Shown piece by piece: positions 48,063-57,186 of a DNA stretch of 64,000 bases; position 1 is the stretch's first letter; every line of letters starts with the position of its first letter. Under the pieces are notes generated by a model. It was not told where the DNA came from. It was given only the letters and a program-made list of their open reading frames with translations, and did not search any database. The translations under genes and the position numbers were made by a program. Source of the DNA: an uncultured Rubripirellula sp. (GTDB lineage: Bacteria > Planctomycetota > Planctomycetia > Pirellulales > Pirellulaceae); assembly GCA_938045805.1 (NCBI GenBank), contig CALIBL010000096.1:1-64000 (forward strand). The letters are read 5' to 3'.

Positions 48063-50420
48063 TTAAGCGGTTTGTTGTCCGGGATACTTTACCCGAGCAT
48101 GGTAGATAGCGGTTAAGGATTTGTGCAGGCTACGCCGGATGGTTGCGAGTTGTTGGAAGGTGAGTCCACACTGATCGAACTGTCCATCGGTCATTTTCTT
48201 TTCGGCGATCTTGTCAACCAAGCCTTGAATTCGAGCTGGGGTAGGGTCAACCAATGTCCGGCTGGCACTTTCCACCGCATCTGCCAGCATCATCACCGCA
48301 GCTTCCAACGTTTGGGGTTTAGGGCCTGGATAGCGGAAGTCTTGATCACTGACCTGTTCAGCATCTGGATCTTTTTCGCTACGGCACTTCGCTTCACGGT
48401 AAAAATACTCCACCAAAGTTGTGCCGTGGTGCTGGAGGATAAAATCAATGATTGGCTTGGGGAGGTGATGGCTGCGGGCCAGATCCGCGCCATCTTTGAC
48501 ATGGGCGATGATCACGAGAGTGCTCATTGCCGGTTGCAAGGAATCGTGTTGATTCACGCCCTCACTTTGGTTCTCGACGAAGTATTCAGGCTTAAACATC
48601 TTTCCGATGTCATGGAAGTAAGCTCCCACTCGAACCAGCAACCCGTTAGCGCCGATTTCATCGGCAGCCGCCTCCGCGATTGAGGCAACGTTGATTGAGT
48701 GGTTGTAAGTTCCAGGTGCGCGCTGAGCGAGTCTACGGAGCAGCGGATGGCTGGCGTCACCCAGTTCCAATAGGCTCAGATCGGTCTGGACTCCAAACGC
48801 CTTCTCGACCAGCGGGAGCAAGCCAGTCATCGCGGTCGCGGAGACAACGATGCAGAAGCCGGACCAAAACGCATCGCGAAAGAGCGTTAAGACCACGGTG
48901 TCGAATCGAGGGACTTGGTACTGAGGTGTGAGTCCGCCGGCATCGACGTCCGATAAGGTCGTTCCAGTGACGATCCCTACTCCCACCACCGTCAAAACGG
49001 TGATCACAGCCGCAGTCGCACCAACGTAGAACAGGTGGGTGCGCGTCCGAATCCTTCCGAGAAGGAGTGTGCAACTGGTGAAGGCTGCGGCCATCATCAC
49101 TAACTGCTGCAGTCCTTCCCCAAGCAGAAGTGTCATGCTCACGCTCGTGGCCGCCATCAACAAAAGGGCGAGTTCTCGCCCGTAGACAACTGCAGTCAAG
49201 ATTGAAGCTAGGACGAGAGGTACCAGCTCACCTCGCCATTGATCCGCCGAGGCAAAGTGCCCAAGAACGACCGTTGTGACGATGATCAAAAGCATTTTTG
49301 CGAGCTTACCGCGATCCTGTAGCAGACTGCGATCATCGACAAAGAAAATGTAGCATCCGCAAAGCAGATAGAGCGCGATAATCATCCCCGCGTAAGCAAC
49401 AACTCGCGAGACTTTATCGGTCCAACTCATCTGCTCCACTAGCGTGCTCCATTCTTTGCGGAGCAGCAGAAGTTGTTCGTCACCGAGCGGGACACCAGCT
49501 TCGGCCAGCGTATCGGTTCCGGTGCGATAGGTGGTCATCACCGGCTCCACCTCGGCCGCAGCCGTTTCGCTCGCTTCGACGCTACGATTTTCATCGTACG
49601 ACAGAGTCTGGTATTCGGGCAGTCTTTCAACAAGCCAGTTACTGATCATCATGGCGACGGCCTGGCTTGCTTCGGCCGGAAACTTGGTCCGAAATTCTTC
49701 CTTCAGACGTTTTTCGATTCCGGGAGCCGCTTCGGCGATCCTCGCGTTTTTCATTTCGACGAATTCGATGTCCTCAGGATTGCCATCCTGATAGACGCGG
49801 ATCATCGCCGGTGCACCTTTCTCTGGTGAGTGCTCAAGGCTTTGAATCAATCCGAGACGGTAGTTAGGCTGAAACGCAATCTCTAGAGCCCGCTGAAACG
49901 CTTCAAGTTTTGGGTCCGAGGCAAATACATCTTTCATTGCCTCAAAGCGGTTCTGCGGGGTTTCGTCTGAGGTGACAATGGCTCGAGGTTTGAATTGGGA
50001 AAACGCATCGCGTTCTTCCGGTTTCATTTCGTCATAGTTGGGAGCGGCAAGGACCACAAAGAGTTGGTCTCGGAGGGCTGCCTGTAAATCATAAAGCGGT
50101 TTCGGCCGATTACTGTAAAAGGCAAGTTGCTCCCTAGCCTTACGATCACGAAGCGATTTTGTCTGTTCGTTGTTCTCAACCTCAAAAGTCACTCGAGTGA
50201 CAAAGTTGTAAGGCAAAATGTCTTGTTTGCGGTGGGCGAATTGCGGTCGCCATGTTTGACATGCCACGAGCAATGTGATCGCGGCGAGCACAGCGAGACC
50301 GATACGGATCATGAAGTCCGCCTTGTCGCTGTCCTGCCACCATTGCAACAACTTTGGCTTTTGAATGCCGAGTGAATTGATGCGTTCAGGTCGATTTCGT
50401 TGTTTGTTGGATCCGCTCAT
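48063..50420 (-). CDS. 7TM-HD phosphohydrolase (PgpH-type, c-di-AMP family)
   Basis: About 785 residues from ATG 50420; 20 codons upstream are open but featureless. N-terminal membrane helix, large extracytoplasmic 7TMR-HDED domain (~80-330), seven membrane helices (~340-560), then a cytoplasmic HD domain with YNHSINVASIAEAA and GAYFHDIGKMFKPEYF (His-Asp metal pair near residue 605). PgpH-type enzymes hydrolyse cyclic di-AMP; some planctomycete homologues may act on other nucleotides. It lies between phoH and ybeY in the conserved order. Regulation by ligand binding of the outer domain is inferred from the family. Confidence 0.92.
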   Translation of the reverse strand: MSGSNKQRNRPERINSLGIQKPKLLQWWQDSDKADFMIRIGLAVLAAITLLVACQTWRPQFAHRKQDILPYNFVTRVTFEVENNEQTKSLRDRKAREQLAFYSNRPKPLYDLQAALRDQLFVVLAAPNYDEMKPEERDAFSQFKPRAIVTSDETPQNRFEAMKDVFASDPKLEAFQRALEIAFQPNYRLGLIQSLEHSPEKGAPAMIRVYQDGNPEDIEFVEMKNARIAEAAPGIEKRLKEEFRTKFPAEASQAVAMMISNWLVERLPEYQTLSYDENRSVEASETAAAEVEPVMTTYRTGTDTLAEAGVPLGDEQLLLLRKEWSTLVEQMSWTDKVSRVVAYAGMIIALYLLCGCYIFFVDDRSLLQDRGKLAKMLLIIVTTVVLGHFASADQWRGELVPLVLASILTAVVYGRELALLLMAATSVSMTLLLGEGLQQLVMMAAAFTSCTLLLGRIRTRTHLFYVGATAAVITVLTVVGVGIVTGTTLSDVDAGGLTPQYQVPRFDTVVLTLFRDAFWSGFCIVVSATAMTGLLPLVEKAFGVQTDLSLLELGDASHPLLRRLAQRAPGTYNHSINVASIAEAAADEIGANGLLVRVGAYFHDIGKMFKPEYFVENQSEGVNQHDSLQPAMSTLVIIAHVKDGADLARSHHLPKPIIDFILQHHGTTLVEYFYREAKCRSEKDPDAEQVSDQDFRYPGPKPQTLEAAVMMLADAVESASRTLVDPTPARIQGLVDKIAEKKMTDGQFDQCGLTFQQLATIRRSLHKSLTAIYHARVKYPGQQTA

Positions 50421-50609
50421 CTCAGTGGATTCATCATTCAGCCAAGTCCACTGCACTCCACTGCAGTTGCTTTGCATCAACTTGGTGAAATTAGCTTTTC
50501 GCTAACGCGATCAATCCTGTCGGCTCCTGTTGTGTGTGTCTGGTTTGAGCATCGTGTGATTTGGGATGGCGTCTTCCGGACGGATTCATTTGCCCGTCCA
50601 GTTCCATCA

Positions 50610-51641
50610 TCATTGGTCGTCCTCGTAGGCCTCAACAATCTTTTGGACCAATCGATGGCGAACGATGTCAGACGCTTGCAGTCTGACCGTTCCGATTCCA
50701 TCGATCTCGCCGAGTCGTCTAAGCGCGTCGCGCAGTCCGCTGGTAATACCTCGAGGAAGGTCTTGTTGCGTTTCGTCCCCGCTGACCACCATTTTGCTCC
50801 GTTCGCCCATGCGGGTAAGGAACATCTTCATCTGCGAAATGGTCGCATTTTGGGCTTCATCTAAAATGATGAAAGCGTCATTCAATGTTCGTCCACGCAT
50901 GTAAGCCAATGGAATCACTTCAATCGTATCCTGCTCCATGAGGTTTCGGGCCTGATCGTAATCGATCATGTCGCCCAAAGCGTCCATCAAGGGACGTAGG
51001 TACGGGTTGAGTTTGGCTCTCAGGTCACCGGGTAGGAAACCTAGGTTCTCGCCCGCCTCAACGGCAGGTCGCACCAGTACGATTTTTCGAACCTCGCCAG
51101 CACGCAAGCTCTCTACCGCGGTCGCAACCGCTAAATAGGTTTTTCCACATCCTGCAGGACCGGTTGCAAAGGTTAGGTCGTATTTCCGGATCGACTCGAC
51201 ATAGCGAGATTGCCCCGGAGTTCGTGGTTTGACACGCCGGCCTCCGTGCTGCAGCTGGATGTCGCTCGCCCCTGTGTGGGAAGGCTTTTCCCGTTGATTC
51301 CCATCCGTGATGTGACCGGAACTCCGGTCGCTACCCACTAACGCCCGCTGGCGTTGTAGGACCGATTCGGGATTGTCGATGGCAGCCCCTTCGTCAAAGG
51401 CCGCTTGGTCCACGTCACCCGGGCTAATCCCGCCATTTTTGCGTGAGATCTTACGCAGCTTCTCAAGGGTTCGTGCCGCTGATTCGACTCCAGGCTGGTC
51501 ACCCGCGATGCGAATACTGCCATCGCGCTGTGTGATGCTCACATCAAATAATCTGCGAATACGGCGTAGGTGTTGATCGCGAGGCCCAAAAAGATCCAAG
51601 ATCTCTTGCTGGTTAGCAATCGATAGCGTCGCTTCTGTCAT
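50610..51641 (-). CDS. ybeZ: PhoH-family ATPase (YbeZ)
   Basis: 343 residues. Walker A GPAGCGKTYLAVA, VRPAVEAGENLGFLPGD, Walker B-type FIILDEAQNAT and GDETQQDLP are the PhoH signature. An N-terminal KH-like region (residues ~15-75) would bind RNA. YbeZ works with YbeY in rRNA processing; its ATPase/helicase-like role is not well defined. Gap of 189 bases to the HD gene and 177 to cdsA; the run may have internal promoters. Confidence 0.95.
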   Translation of the reverse strand: MTEATLSIANQQEILDLFGPRDQHLRRIRRLFDVSITQRDGSIRIAGDQPGVESAARTLEKLRKISRKNGGISPGDVDQAAFDEGAAIDNPESVLQRQRALVGSDRSSGHITDGNQREKPSHTGASDIQLQHGGRRVKPRTPGQSRYVESIRKYDLTFATGPAGCGKTYLAVATAVESLRAGEVRKIVLVRPAVEAGENLGFLPGDLRAKLNPYLRPLMDALGDMIDYDQARNLMEQDTIEVIPLAYMRGRTLNDAFIILDEAQNATISQMKMFLTRMGERSKMVVSGDETQQDLPRGITSGLRDALRRLGEIDGIGTVRLQASDIVRHRLVQKIVEAYEDDQ

Positions 51642-51818
51642 TCGTCTCCCGATGGGGACTCCGAGGAATCAATAGGTGGTCAAATCGCTCTGCGTTCTCC
51701 TGCACCGCCCTCTATTGTACTCGCCAACAGGTCTGGAAAAGAAAGGGGGTAATTTCAAGAAAGCTCAGAGGGAGGGCCAAGAGGAAACCAAACGCCGCAA
51801 AAGTTAAGGATTACAGCG

Positions 51819-52841
51819 TTATGCTCCCGCCACACCCGAAGCGAAGCAAAGAAAAGCGGGGATTGACGCAAAAATCAGGGAATCCGTGACATCCCAAATA
51901 CCCCCTAAACCGGGGAGCAGTTCTCCGCTGTCTTTGGCTCCACATTCACGTTTCACCAAAGATTCAGCCAAATCGCCCAGCATCCCCGTGATCGCAAGTA
52001 ATCCACCGAGAATGATCGAACCGACCAAGGGGCTGGCGAGCAGCGGCACGGATGGGGTGGACGCAGGAGGGGCAGACGAGCCGGCGACCGCTGGGAAGAG
52101 CCACGTCAGGCAGGCGTAGGCTACGAGCATGGCGGTCAAGACACCACCGATTGACCCTTCCCATGTTTTGCCTGGACTGAGTCGCGGGATCAGCTTGTGC
52201 TTTCCAATCGCCTTACCCGTGAAGTAGGCTCCGGCATCGGTCGACTTGGTGACCGCAATGGTCGTCAAAAGGGCCGCTAAGCCCCAGTTCCCGCTTCCAA
52301 GACTTCTCAATGCAACCAAAAGTGCCAGCGGTAATCCGACATAGAGTGCGATGAAACTTCCGTTAGCGATTCGACTCAAAGCGATTTTTGGTGGCCCCTG
52401 TTCGCTCCGTTGAGTCTGCTCACTCGGTTGAGTTTCAGAATCTGCGACTGCAGACGTGCCTTCGTGACCGTTTCCGTATCGCATCATTTCTTTTCCAATG
52501 ATCAGGAACATCCCCCCAGTCGCTCCAATCACCAGCCAGCCCAATCGACCTAGCGGACAGTTAGCAGGGTAGGTGTCACCCATCAGGGGCCAAAGGTGCG
52601 GGATGTATCCCATCGCGGTAATCAGGGAGGTAGCAACGAGGGTGATCAGGCGATCTACCGATTGTCCACTTCGCAGCAACATCGTGGCAGCGTCATGGCT
52701 GGTCCCTAATGCAAAGAACATCAACACCGGGAAAAGCCACAATCCTTCTGCACCACTGAAACCGTAGTTCCCATCGAGATAGATCAGGATGGAGATGAGC
52801 GAGATAAGGATGGCAGAGCTTTTTAAACGATCTTTCAGCAC
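51819..52841 (-). CDS. cdsA: Phosphatidate cytidylyltransferase
   Basis: 340 residues, GTG start. It makes CDP-diacylglycerol from phosphatidate and CTP for phospholipid synthesis. About eight membrane helices. The C-terminal family block is GDLAESLVKRECGAKDSG followed by LPGLGGIWDVTDSLI; the usual text is GHGGxLDRxDS, so His to Leu and LDR to WDV differ while the KDSG and DS ends remain. Acts in the inner membrane. It follows uppS by 74 bases, the common uppS-cdsA order of many bacteria. Confidence 0.93.
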   Translation of the reverse strand: MLKDRLKSSAILISLISILIYLDGNYGFSGAEGLWLFPVLMFFALGTSHDAATMLLRSGQSVDRLITLVATSLITAMGYIPHLWPLMGDTYPANCPLGRLGWLVIGATGGMFLIIGKEMMRYGNGHEGTSAVADSETQPSEQTQRSEQGPPKIALSRIANGSFIALYVGLPLALLVALRSLGSGNWGLAALLTTIAVTKSTDAGAYFTGKAIGKHKLIPRLSPGKTWEGSIGGVLTAMLVAYACLTWLFPAVAGSSAPPASTPSVPLLASPLVGSIILGGLLAITGMLGDLAESLVKRECGAKDSGELLPGLGGIWDVTDSLIFASIPAFLCFASGVAGA

Positions 52842-52915
52842 GTGTTATCTCCGGTAAGACAAGAGCCGTTCAACCAATGATTGTCATGGTGTTACAAGGT
52901 CAGCGTGAATTCGTT

Positions 52916-53683
52916 TCACTCGTTCACGTTGAGTCCTCCGAATCGTCTTTGACGAGTACTGAATTCAATCATTGCTGAAACAAAATCTTCTTTTGTGAAC
53001 TCTGGCCAGCATTTTTCTGTCATCCAGAATTCAGCGTAGCTCAATTGCCAAAGAAGAAAATTGCTGACTCGTAGATCACCACCGGTGCGAATCAACAGAT
53101 CCACCTCCGGAAGCGCGGACGTGTACAGATGATCGCTAACAGTTTTCTCATCGATCGCGGAGATATTTATCTCGCCACTTTGCACCTTGTCCGCAATCTT
53201 ACGAACGGCCTGAGTGATTTCATCACGCCCCCCGTAGTCGATGGCAAGTACTAAGCGAGTCCCCGGGTTCTTCTCAGACATTGAGATTGTCCGGTCCATT
53301 TGTTGAAGGACATTCTCAGGCAGGCGGTCGCGTCGCCCGATCACTTGCAGGCGGAGGCCTTGCTCCATGATTGCCTTGCGTTCCTCGATTAAATATTGCT
53401 CGAGTAGATGCATCAAGAAATCAAGTTCGGCTTGCGGTCGCTTCCAGTTTTCACTGGAAAGGCAGTAAAGCGTGAGGGTATCGACGCCAATTTCCGTGGC
53501 TGTCTCGCTGACCATGCGTACCGTGCTCACGCCGTGACGATGCCCCTCGATCCTGGGAAGATCCCGACTCTGAGCCCAGCGACCATTGCCGTCCATAATG
53601 ATCGCGATGTGACGGGGAACCTCTCCCGCCTTCGCATCGCGAATCAACTGGTCAACGTGGTCGAGTGAACTCGATTCTGGCAT
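52916..53683 (-). CDS. uppS: Isoprenyl transferase (undecaprenyl diphosphate synthase)
   Basis: 255 residues. cis-prenyltransferase making the undecaprenyl carrier for peptidoglycan and envelope sugars. Motifs: IIMDGNGRWAQSR, GHRHGVSTVR, LYCLSSENWKRP, AIDYGGRDEI (usual N replaced by D before YGGR) and DLLIRTGGDLRVSNFLLWQ. Ends about 75 bases before cdsA; begins 10 bases after purA's stop, so translation coupling is likely. The GT2/GT-C pair elsewhere in the window would draw on this lipid. Confidence 0.97.
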   Translation of the reverse strand: MPESSSLDHVDQLIRDAKAGEVPRHIAIIMDGNGRWAQSRDLPRIEGHRHGVSTVRMVSETATEIGVDTLTLYCLSSENWKRPQAELDFLMHLLEQYLIEERKAIMEQGLRLQVIGRRDRLPENVLQQMDRTISMSEKNPGTRLVLAIDYGGRDEITQAVRKIADKVQSGEINISAIDEKTVSDHLYTSALPEVDLLIRTGGDLRVSNFLLWQLSYAEFWMTEKCWPEFTKEDFVSAMIEFSTRQRRFGGLNVNE

Positions 53684-53693
53684 GACAGGGGGA

Positions 53694-55016
53694 CTAGTTC
53701 TTTAGTTCGAGTGCGTTAGCAGCTTCGGTAAAGATGGTTTGAGCACGATCAGGTCCTACTGAAAGAACACCGACTGGAATACCCACCAACTCCTCAATTC
53801 GCTTCACGTAGTCCAGTGCTCCGCTGGGGAAATCACTGACTTGCCTGACATCATCCACCGGCTGATTCCATCCGGGAATGGTTTCGTAGATTGGCTTACA
53901 ACGTCGGAGTTGATCAGCGTGTGCCGGGAAGGTGTCTAGTCGCTTTCCGTCGAGTTCGTAAGCGACACACACTTTGAGTTCATCAAAGTGTGCAAGCACA
54001 TCCATCATCATCAGAGCGAGACGTGTGACGCCACTAAGTCTCGCGGTGTACTTCAGTGCGACCGCATCGAACCAGCCGCAACGTCGAGGCCGACCCGTTG
54101 TGGTTCCAAACTCATTGCCCAGCGTACGAATCTTCTCTCCAGTCGCATCGTCGAGTTCGGTTGGGAAAGGTCCTCCGCCGACTCGAGTGCTGTAGGCTTT
54201 ACAGACACCGAGCACATGATTGATCCAGCGAGGAGGAACACCGGCGCCAGCGCAGACCCCAACACCACTGCTATTGCTGCTGGTAACAAATGGGAAAGTA
54301 CCGTGATCAATATCCAACAGAGCGCCCTGAGCACCCTCAAACAGAATCTTTTTGTCCGCTTCACAAGCTGCAAGAAGCATTTCGGTTGTATCGCCGATCA
54401 TGTCCTTAAGTCGTTCAGCCCAATCCGCGGCGAGGGAAATCACTCGTTCAGGTGAGATGGAATCAAGTTCTTCTTGGGTCGCTCCCATTTTTGTAAGCAG
54501 TTCAACCTTCTGGGCTGCAACGGTTCCAATGCGTTCATCTCGGGATTCCTGAATCAGGTCTGCCATGCGAATCGCGTGCGTTCTCCCCACTTTATCTCGG
54601 TAGCATGGCCCGATCCCACGATTCGTTGTCCCGATGGATTCCCCGCGAACTGCTGTGCTGTTAATGATTTTGTCTTCAGCGATGTGCCAAGGCATCACCA
54701 GATGCGCACGCTCGCTAATTCGCATGTTTTTTTCGCAGTGGATACCTCGATTCGCTAAACCATCGATTTCGTCAAGCATGGTCGAGGGGTTAATGACGAC
54801 GCCCGGCGTGATGAAGTTCTGAACCTGCGTGTGCAGAATTCCGCTGGGAATGTGGTGCAACTTGTATGTCTGATCGCCGGCAACAACCGTGTGCCCAGCA
54901 TTGGCACCACCTTGATAGCGAACAACGAGGTCAAATTGTGGAGCTAAGAGATCGACGAGCTTTCCTTTTGCTTCATCGCCCCACTGCAGTCCAATCACAC
55001 ACGTTCCAGACACCAT
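53694..55016 (-). CDS. purA: Adenylosuccinate synthetase
   Basis: About 440 residues from ATG 55016 (the frame runs to 55076 without family residues). It joins IMP and aspartate with GTP in AMP synthesis. Family motifs: [16 protein letters not shown] (P-loop-like, with Ala for the usual Gly), [43 protein letters not shown] and [13 protein letters not shown]. It is followed by uppS after 10 bases. Confidence 0.97.
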   Translation of the reverse strand: MVSGTCVIGLQWGDEAKGKLVDLLAPQFDLVVRYQGGANAGHTVVAGDQTYKLHHIPSGILHTQVQNFITPGVVINPSTMLDEIDGLANRGIHCEKNMRISERAHLVMPWHIAEDKIINSTAVRGESIGTTNRGIGPCYRDKVGRTHAIRMADLIQESRDERIGTVAAQKVELLTKMGATQEELDSISPERVISLAADWAERLKDMIGDTTEMLLAACEADKKILFEGAQGALLDIDHGTFPFVTSSNSSGVGVCAGAGVPPRWINHVLGVCKAYSTRVGGGPFPTELDDATGEKIRTLGNEFGTTTGRPRRCGWFDAVALKYTARLSGVTRLALMMMDVLAHFDELKVCVAYELDGKRLDTFPAHADQLRRCKPIYETIPGWNQPVDDVRQVSDFPSGALDYVKRIEELVGIPVGVLSVGPDRAQTIFTEAANALELKN

Positions 55017-55226
55017 GCACTCCAAAAATTCAACGATTAGTGCCCTGCAGACAAGTTCATGAGGGCATCGGCGCAAACGGCAAAGACTAAGCCGCTGAGG
55101 TCAATCTGACAAGCCACCCCACGCCAATACTCTTTTGCTTGAGTGATTTGTATTCGCCATCAAAAGGTCGGCTGTTCAACGAGTTGCTCGAGTCTCTCGT
55201 GGAACAGCTACCGTGGCTATCCTCGT

Positions 55227-56129
55227 CTACCTTGCTGCCATCCAGATTTGTTCGTCAGCGGCCTGAATTAGGGGGTCGAACTCAGGAATCTCGGAGGCAT
55301 TGTTGCCTTGTTCATGCTTGCGAAAGAGAAAAAGGTAGGTCTCATTTTGCGGACGATAACGATGAAAGAAGAGTTGGTTTTTCGCAACAATCTTCGTTTT
55401 TAGCAAAGGATGCATCTCGGAAGGCGACTTGCCGCCGACCAAGCGATCAGCCAAGGGATCCGCGAGGTGCTCGAATCCCAATTCGCTGGGATGTAGTTGA
55501 TCTTCGGTCAGATCAGCCGTTTGTGGCACCCAGTTGGTGGTAATGACCGCGAGGTTTCTCGACTGAGCCACGGCGCCGACAATCTGTTGGCATCGACTCA
55601 TCGACTGGTCATAACCGGGTGATTGAACGCCCGGCATTGCAAACGGACTCAGTAGAATAATTCGTCGTTTCTGCTTGGTGAGTTCATCAAGCAACCGATT
55701 CAGTCCCGGTTCAAAGCGGTCGACAGCAGGTGGGCCATCGCTCGCTTCGGCAAAACCATAAGCCACGAGTACCACGGTGGGATCAGCCGTCTGTACATCG
55801 CGCAGTAATCTCGCAAAACCAGCCTCTGGGTTATCGAAGACTTTTCTTGCTAATCCGTGGACGTCATCTCCTGACCAACCAAGATTTCTAACGGTGAGCT
55901 TCCAGTCCGGCCGTCGAGCCTGTAGTTCCGCTTCAACCGCCCCGCTTCGCTGCATTCGCTCAACGAGTGTCCCGCCGAGGATGGCGATACGGTCGTTAGG
56001 TTTCAGCAGCGGCTCTTGGGCAACCGCATTCGAGTTTATTTGAGCATTCGCGATCCAAATAACGCCAAGCATGAACAGAGATGATCGACTCAATTTAGTT
56101 CTCGGTCCACGGCAAATCGAGGTTTGCAT
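55227..56129 (-). CDS. Exported SGNH/GDSL-like hydrolase
   Basis: About 300 residues. ATG 56129 is preferred since GAGAGAG lies about six bases upstream and a signal peptide follows (ending NAVAQ); the frame is open to 56285. The core begins DRIAILGGTLVERM, where active GDSL enzymes have GDS; here the block-I serine is not obvious (Gly-Gly-Thr). Later YGFAEASDGPP and the C-terminal DQLHPSELGFEH, with the D-x-x-H pair of SGNH hydrolases, are clear. Planctomycete members of this type commonly lack the canonical serine. Substrate unknown, probably a carbohydrate ester. Confidence 0.78.
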   Translation of the reverse strand: MQTSICRGPRTKLSRSSLFMLGVIWIANAQINSNAVAQEPLLKPNDRIAILGGTLVERMQRSGAVEAELQARRPDWKLTVRNLGWSGDDVHGLARKVFDNPEAGFARLLRDVQTADPTVVLVAYGFAEASDGPPAVDRFEPGLNRLLDELTKQKRRIILLSPFAMPGVQSPGYDQSMSRCQQIVGAVAQSRNLAVITTNWVPQTADLTEDQLHPSELGFEHLADPLADRLVGGKSPSEMHPLLKTKIVAKNQLFFHRYRPQNETYLFLFRKHEQGNNASEIPEFDPLIQAADEQIWMAAR

Positions 56130-56371
56130 GAAGCTCTCTCGCGATGATTGAATAAGGACAATGGTCAGCCGGTGAGGGCGAGACTTTCCCAGTACCATCG
56201 CATAGTTTAACGCGAAATCAACGCTGGTGGGCGATGCTTGTTTTTTACTCATCGGATCACATCGAGGTGACCGACTGAGCACCATGGACGGTCGTCAGCC
56301 GGTCACCAATCGATATGCCACCGAGTTTGATCAGATCGGAAGAAACCATTGAGGCTTCCACCGACCGAGTC

Positions 56372-56929
56372 TTACTTGCCAAGTTCAGCTTCGACAGCCT
56401 TGACCAGATCCGCATCGCTGGGCTTGGTACGTGGCGCGTAGCGGCCGACGAGTTGTCCATCACGATCGATTAGAAACTTTTCGAAATTCCAGCTGATGTC
56501 ACCTTTGCCTGCTGGCTTGGTGTCTTGGCTTGTAAGGAACTTGTAGATCGGAGCGGCTTCACCGCCGTTGACGTCAATTTTGCTGAACATCGGGAACGAA
56601 ACGTTGTAGTTGGCACTGCAGAACTGCTTGATTTCCGCTTCAGTGCCCGGTTCTTGCCGGCCGAATTGATTGCAAGGGAAGCCGAGAATGACAAAGCCCT
56701 TGCCTTCGTACTTCTCGTACATCTGCTGAAGCCCAGCATATTGTGGGGTTAAACCACAGCGGCTGGCGGTGTTGACGACGAGTACCACCTTGCCTTCGTA
56801 GTCTTCGAGATCGACGGTCTCTCCATCAATCGTTTTGGCTTTGAAATTGAGGGCACATTCGTGGTCGTCGGCTGATGCCATGCTGAGGAATGCTCCGAGT
56901 ACAAGGGTCATTGAGAGGGCGAAACGCAT
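56372..56929 (-). CDS. Exported glutathione peroxidase
   Basis: About 185 residues. ATG 56929 with GGAG eight bases upstream; the frame is open to 57076 but without features. A signal peptide (residues 1-20, ending MASADD) points to periplasmic location, unusual for this family. Catalytic Cys in NTASRCGLTPQY, Gln in FPCNQFGRQEPG and Trp-Asn in ISWNFEKFLID form the usual tetrad. It reduces peroxides using thioredoxin or glutathione-type donors; the periplasmic donor is unknown. Confidence 0.93.
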   Translation of the reverse strand: MRFALSMTLVLGAFLSMASADDHECALNFKAKTIDGETVDLEDYEGKVVLVVNTASRCGLTPQYAGLQQMYEKYEGKGFVILGFPCNQFGRQEPGTEAEIKQFCSANYNVSFPMFSKIDVNGGEAAPIYKFLTSQDTKPAGKGDISWNFEKFLIDRDGQLVGRYAPRTKPSDADLVKAVEAELGK

Positions 56930-57186
56930 ACTGATCGCTCCGAAGAGGGAAGATGGTGAAGGGGAAACGCATGAAAATGCCACATTTTTTACGAACTGAG
57001 GCAGTATAGCGGCACTCACAGTAGCAGTGAGAGCCTCATGCGGGTACGTTTTCCGCAGGCTGCTCTCCGCTGTCATTGGAGTGTAGTCCGCCGGAAAGTC
57101 CAGTTGAGGGACGTTGTTTAGCCCTCAGCTTCTGTTTCAGCTCTTATTTTTTTAACGACTTTGTTCTGTAGACGAAGGCTTTGCCC

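Noticed and set aside
48123-48683. 186-codon plus-strand frame
   Set aside because: Longest shadow in the region, antisense to the HD domain with its intact HDIGK motif.
49473-49829. 118-codon plus-strand frame
   Set aside because: Antisense to the extracytoplasmic part of the HD phosphohydrolase; no independent support.
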